Notes under the pieces: model-generated
Seen by the model: only the letters and a program-made list of their open reading frames with translations
What the model was told of the DNA's origin: nothing
Database searches by the model: none
In this document: in pieces, positions 60,260-64,000 of the stretch
How the letters are laid out: each line of letters begins with the position of its first letter
How positions within the stretch are numbered: position 1 is the first letter of the stretch
Assembly: GCF_026627925.1 (NCBI RefSeq)
Contig: NZ_JAPNLE010000011.1
Span: 124,001 to 188,000 of the forward strand
Length of the DNA: 64,000 bases
Origin: Cupriavidus sp. D39
GTDB lineage: Bacteria > Pseudomonadota > Gammaproteobacteria > Burkholderiales > Burkholderiaceae
Reading direction: 5' to 3'
Translations under genes and position numbers: made by a program

Positions 60260-62194
60260 GTGCACTCATTGTCCTCACGACCGGCCGTGCTGGCTCATGC
60301 AATAGCGGTGAATGTTCTTGCTACCTTGGTGATCTGGGCGGCCTTGTCCCTTCCTGTCCTGGCACGCACGGTAGAAGTCACGGCAACCACAGACTTCCTG
60401 ACTCTTGCACCCGTCGTTGACTATCTCGAGGATCCGTCCGGCCAACTTACACTCGAGGACGTCGAGTCACCTTCCCAGACCCCCAGGTTCCGCCCGGCAT
60501 CCAAGGATGGCCCGGAGATCAATTTCAGCTTCTCCCTCTCCACCTATTGGCTCCGGTTCACCATCAAGCCAAGGCCAGGCATACCCCGGGACTGGCTGCT
60601 GGAAATCGCCTATCCCCTACTGGATAGGATTCAAGTTTACGTCCCCGACTCCGCCCCTATGGTCTCGGGAGACCACCTGCCCTTTACCGCACGCCCCATC
60701 GCCAGCAGAAGCTTCCTCTTCCCAGTGTATTTGAGCGGCGACGGACCGCAGACAGTCTATGTGAGTGTCGCGTCGCAAGGAGCGCTTACTATCCCTATGC
60801 ACCTCTGGCGGCCGCAGGCATTCAGCCAGCACAGCCGGGACGAATACGCCTTCCTCGGCCTTTACTATGGGCTGTTGCTCAGCCTGCTTTTCCACAACAT
60901 CGTCAAATTTATCTTTGTTCGCGACCTTGCGAGTATCTTCTATGTGGCAATGTGCATCAGCGTCGGCATCACGATGCTTTCGTTCAATGGATTGGGAAGC
61001 CAATACCTGTGGCCAGATTCGGCCTATTGGAACGATCGTTCGGTCCTCGTATGCGGCAGTTGTTCCGGGTTATTCGCCATCCTGTTCAGCCGCAGATTTC
61101 TGGCCACCAGACAAGTCGCACCAGGAGTCGACAGGCTGCTGCGGATCCAGCAGATCCTGTTTGCGCTCCTCGTGCCGGTCGCTCTCCTGTTCCCCTACCA
61201 CTTCGTTTCGAAGATCATCACCCCCGCTCTTGCCTTATTGGGTTTTTCAATCGCGGGCGGATCCCTGCGTTGCCTATTCCTGAGGCAGCGTAGTGCCTAT
61301 TGGTTTGTCTTCGGCTGGGGATTGTTAATGGTGGGGATGGTCGTCACAAGTCTGCGCATCTACGGCTGGCTCCCCGTCAATCCATTTACCGTCCACATTG
61401 TTCAAATTGGTTCCGCCATGGAGATGCTGCTCTTCTCCTTCGCGCTGGCAGACAAACATAGAGAAGCAAAAAAATTGGCAGCCAAAGCCTTACATGAAAT
61501 CGAGGCAGCACAGGCCCAGCAGAACTTTGTAGCGATCTTTTCCCATGAACTCCGCAATCCCATTGCATCCATCTGCGCCCTCGCGGACAACCTGATCAGA
61601 CTCGGCGCCAGCGCACCACTAAACATCGTCGACAAGTGTCAAAAGATTAAAGAGGTCGTGCAGCGCATCGACCTGCTAATAGAAAGCTATTTGACGGATA
61701 GCCAACTCAAGATCGGAAATTTCATCCCTCGGATGACGGCGTTCGATATCCGCGCCCTGATCACGGAACTGATAAGACAGCAATACCTACCCAGTCAACG
61801 GGTGCTGCTGAATAATTGCGATGGCGATCCGCTGATGATGATCGGCGACCCTCATCTTCTGTACCAAGCCATTTCCAACATTCTCGACAACGCTATTAAA
61901 TATTCGCCGGCCGACATGAGTATCGAGGTTTCTGTCACTGAAATTGAAAAAGCCGCCGTAATCGAGATTCGCGATTATGGTGCCGGTGTTTATGAAAAAG
62001 AATTGGACCGCATATTCGAACCATTTTATCGCACTGGGCAGCGGCATGACGCCAGAGGAAACGGGCTGGGTCTTTGGATCGTCAAGCGCATTCTCGATCT
62101 TCATAAGGGCAGCATCCGAGCCCGTAGAAACGACGACGGAAACGGAACAACGTTCATCGCCACACTTCCGTTGACCTCGGTCGCTGACTTATAG
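60260..62194 (+). CDS. 7TMR-DISM sensor histidine kinase
   Basis: 644 residues, intact, GTG start. A signal peptide (VNVLATLVIWAALSLPVLA) precedes a periplasmic DISMED2 beta-domain (INFSFSLSTYWLRFTI, WLLEIAYPLLDRIQVYVP). A seven-helix membrane module (~residues 190-400) follows, then a short coiled coil, HisKA (IFSHELRNPIAS with His) and HATPase_c (N box NILDNAIKYS, G1 IRDYGAGV, G2 GNGLGLWIV). All catalytic boxes are normal, unlike the duplicated kinase at 51295. No response regulator is adjacent, so its partner is elsewhere. It may share the regulator at 55843 (speculative). Confidence 0.9.
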   Translation: MHSLSSRPAVLAHAIAVNVLATLVIWAALSLPVLARTVEVTATTDFLTLAPVVDYLEDPSGQLTLEDVESPSQTPRFRPASKDGPEINFSFSLSTYWLRFTIKPRPGIPRDWLLEIAYPLLDRIQVYVPDSAPMVSGDHLPFTARPIASRSFLFPVYLSGDGPQTVYVSVASQGALTIPMHLWRPQAFSQHSRDEYAFLGLYYGLLLSLLFHNIVKFIFVRDLASIFYVAMCISVGITMLSFNGLGSQYLWPDSAYWNDRSVLVCGSCSGLFAILFSRRFLATRQVAPGVDRLLRIQQILFALLVPVALLFPYHFVSKIITPALALLGFSIAGGSLRCLFLRQRSAYWFVFGWGLLMVGMVVTSLRIYGWLPVNPFTVHIVQIGSAMEMLLFSFALADKHREAKKLAAKALHEIEAAQAQQNFVAIFSHELRNPIASICALADNLIRLGASAPLNIVDKCQKIKEVVQRIDLLIESYLTDSQLKIGNFIPRMTAFDIRALITELIRQQYLPSQRVLLNNCDGDPLMMIGDPHLLYQAISNILDNAIKYSPADMSIEVSVTEIEKAAVIEIRDYGAGVYEKELDRIFEPFYRTGQRHDARGNGLGLWIVKRILDLHKGSIRARRNDDGNGTTFIATLPLTSVADL

Positions 62195-62318
62195 TCTTCC
62201 GGACAGAGCAAATGGGGATTTCGTGGACCTGGGCTACGTTACCTCAGGCGGACAAGGCGACGTATAAAGCTGCAACCCAGCCTTTCCGTCGTAACATGCG
62301 AAAAATCTTCGTCGGCGT
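62195..62318. other. Short gap after the kinase
   Basis: No gene or clear terminator seen. Confidence 0.3.
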
Positions 62319-63300
62319 TCATGTTAACTCGGCGCTGTCATGTTGAAGGTGGCGGGTCGCAACATCGGCAGGCGGAGTGCCACTCAGAAGGCAGTGGACG
62401 AATTTTGGGCGATGCCAGTGAAAATACGCCACGAGTCGAACCGCGCGGCAAGCTGCTTGCGATAGAGCGAAGCGCGCAGCAGATATCGCTTGAGCGCATC
62501 GGTCAACCAGAAAGTTCGCCTGTATTCGCGGGTCGGGCGCGCGCTGATTGAGCTTGCCCCCGTAAAACGAATCCCTTGCTGAGCTTAAACTGACGCAAGG
62601 AGAGATGTGTTGAAGTGCCGCCATAGCAACGGCAGGTAGTTCTTGCCGCTGTAGGCCCGGACCTCGGCGCAGCTCTCACGCAAGGGCTCGAGGTTGCCGG
62701 TTGGCGCCAGATACTTGCGGACCCGCGCGCCCAGTTCGGTGTCATCCTCGTGGTCATCGACGATATTGACCACGCTGTCTAGCACGTCAACGAGGCTTTC
62801 CATCTGCTCACGCTGACGTGCTTGGATTTGCGTGAGTTCTTCCTTGGCGCGCTTGTGGATCGCCCCGATACGGCGGATGAACATTTCGGCCAGGTCGTCG
62901 CGAGCCCGCACGCGCATCTGGTGCAGCAGTGCTACGACCAGCGTATAACGGCGCTCTGGCTGAATTTCCTTCAGATTCGCCGCATCCAGACTCATCGCTT
63001 GCGAAGACAGGGACCGCAGCTTCGTGGCTGGCACGTCCTCGAGCACGTTGGCGTAGTCCCCAAAGCCTTCGAGCCACGTGAAGTGCTCGATCAGCAGAGA
63101 AATGTGCTTGCGCGAGGGCCGTAGCGCGTACCGCTTGATGGTGTTGTACGCCGTCTCTGGCGCTGATTGAATTCCCGTCTTAGCAGGGGGTCCAACTGGG
63201 CCATGTCGTCGTCAGCCAGGCGCCGCGCAACACGCCGGAACAGCGCCGTTTGCGTGCGTGCGTGAACTTGGCTATTTCTGCCCATCCCCCGAAAAGTGAA
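62319..63300 (-). pseudogene. Tn3-family transposase N-terminal remnant
   Basis: The best piece is 63046-62585 (LEDVPATKLRSLSSQAMS, IQPERRYTLVVALLHQMRVR, then NYLPLLWRHFN), matching the N-terminal DUF4158-type region of Tn3 transposases (KHISLLIEHFTWLEGFG precedes it in another frame). Several frame changes and eroded edges (62319-62584 and 63100-63300) show decay. The DDE domain is absent. Confidence 0.65.
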
Positions 63301-63413
63301 AATCTCCCGCCAGCCCCTGCCAGGCAAGGGCTGGCGGAGTGCGACTTGACCTGGTAGCGGCCCCGAGCGGGCCCTGCAACCTGCGCCCGGGGGATGTCAG
63401 ATCGTGCGGGAGG

Positions 63414-63827
63414 TCAGAAGCTGTAATCTTGGTCGTGCCAGTAGTGCCAGTCAGAGACGGCAAGGCGCGTGCTCTGGTCGGCGCGGACGGGAACAAGCTG
63501 GGCAAGGGGCACGACGAGTTCACGCTGGTTGTAAAGTGCATGTACGAAGATGGCAACGCGGCACAAATGATCATGCGCGAGTCTGAGGACGGAGACTCTG
63601 TCACCTGAGCGCAGCGGGGAGGCTGCCATCGCCTGACGTACCCGCGCTTCGAATGGAAAGCTCAGACTGTCCTCGAGATGGCAGTACCACGCCATCGCGC
63701 ATTCTTCTTCAGTGTACGCGTCGACCACGATCTCCATCGAGATGCGCTGTTCGTGTTGGTTGTCGCCCGGTTTTGCCATTGGGGTTCGTGCTGGTCGGAC
63801 CTCGACAATGCGCCGCGGCAAGGCCAT
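63414..63827 (-). CDS. Calcium-binding-family protein (PF11535-like)
   Basis: 137 residues. The core reads IVVDAYTEEECAMAWYCHL then EDSLSFPFEARV, the hallmark of the small 'Calcium_bind' family (acidic stretch, Trp-Tyr, short beta fold). A later RSGDRVSVLRL strand and the C-terminal SDWHYWHDQDY also fit. The start ATG 63827 lies 2 bp after the upstream gene's stop, so translation is coupled to the helicase; a second Met at about residue 17 is an alternative. Biological role poorly known; the helicase partnership suggests a nucleic-acid-linked function (inference). Confidence 0.75.
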   Translation of the reverse strand: MALPRRIVEVRPARTPMAKPGDNQHEQRISMEIVVDAYTEEECAMAWYCHLEDSLSFPFEARVRQAMAASPLRSGDRVSVLRLAHDHLCRVAIFVHALYNQRELVVPLAQLVPVRADQSTRLAVSDWHYWHDQDYSF

Positions 63828-63829
63828 TT

Positions 63830-64000
63830 TTATGTTCCCGTCCTGGTGCGGGATCGGGGCTTCGCCGCCGGTGCGACAATAGGTGGTGCGGCCGGGATCG
63901 GCTCGAAAAGAGCCTCGATGTCGTCAGCGGAGAACTTGACGGCGCCGGCGGCATCTTCCGACAGGATCGCGTTGGCAAGCGCCGCCTTCTGCTCCTGCAT
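63830..64000 (-). CDS. C-terminal end of an SNF2-type helicase (5' part outside window)
   Basis: The last 56 codons on the minus strand read KAALANAILSEDAAGAVKFS then ADDIEALFEPIPAAP, ending at TAA 63830-63832. This is the typical C-terminal tail of bacterial SNF2/DEAH helicases (Q-x-K-x-x-L-x-x-A-I-L ... LSADDIEALF). Too little is visible for catalytic motifs. Confidence 0.65.
   Translation of the reverse strand: MQEQKAALANAILSEDAAGAVKFSADDIEALFEPIPAAPPIVAPAAKPRSRTRTGT

Noticed and set aside
1..64000. tRNA, rRNA or replication-origin features
   Set aside because: No cloverleaf, rRNA-like stretch or DnaA-box cluster was recognised by eye on either strand.

Overview
The window looks like a chromosome segment of a Burkholderiaceae beta-proteobacterium. 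The coding GC is high, and the haemagglutinin family, the BTAD regulator family and the insertion-sequence (IS) repertoire all fit that group. The density of IS copies, remnants and broken genes resembles a host-associated, decaying genome such as the endofungal Mycetohabitans/Burkholderia rhizoxinica group; that assignment is inference. Layout: 0-3 kb is the 3' end of a large secreted adhesin on the + strand (YDG-type repeats plus a 32-residue ladder). 4.1-23.0 kb is a mobile-element patchwork bounded by two identical, directly repeated IS5-family copies. It holds two IS30-family copies (one frameshifted, one split by an IS3-family element), another IS5-family element, an IS607/TnpB remnant, the 5' part of a group IIC intron placed directly after a terminator hairpin, a broken ~1,150-codon ATPase/TPR/BTAD regulator and several unknown membrane or envelope proteins. 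23.0-44.2 kb is the main system: a two-partner-secretion adhesin (TpsA, ~15 kb, minus strand, frame-broken) with its outer-membrane transporter TpsB just upstream. Diverging from tpsB are an HMW1C-type cytoplasmic N-glycosyltransferase and, 3 bases downstream of it, a methyltransferase-TPR-glycosyltransferase fusion. Both adhesins are packed with N-X-S/T sequons, about one every 11 residues in the 109-residue TpsA repeat, so the cluster looks like a dedicated adhesin-glycosylation and export system, possibly with an added glycan-modifying step. 44.7-48.1 kb carries an unknown protein and a PAS/degenerate-GGDEF/EAL protein. 48.6-50.0 kb is a broken IS4/Tn5-like element. 51.3-56.5 kb is a signalling operon: OmpR-type response regulator, dCache sensor with a degenerate GGDEF, and a 7TMR-DISM histidine kinase whose sensor is duplicated in frame by a perfect 807-bp tandem repeat. 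57.4-60.1 kb is a graveyard with an IscB (OMEGA nuclease) pseudogene, a structured upstream omega-RNA candidate, a group II reverse-transcriptase scrap, an IS5 scrap and an IS6 scrap. 60.3-62.2 kb is an intact second 7TMR histidine kinase. The right end has a Tn3-type transposase remnant, a calcium-binding-family protein and the C-terminus of an SNF2-type helicase. A striking window-wide property is that many genes are broken by a deficit of exactly one base, very often in a short homopolymer run. This includes the glycosyltransferase, TpsB, TpsA, the regulator, the sensor protein, membrane proteins and an IS orfA. Homopolymer undercalling is the simplest explanation. If so, many 'pseudogenes' here are really intact; otherwise the locus is decaying or rescued by slippage.
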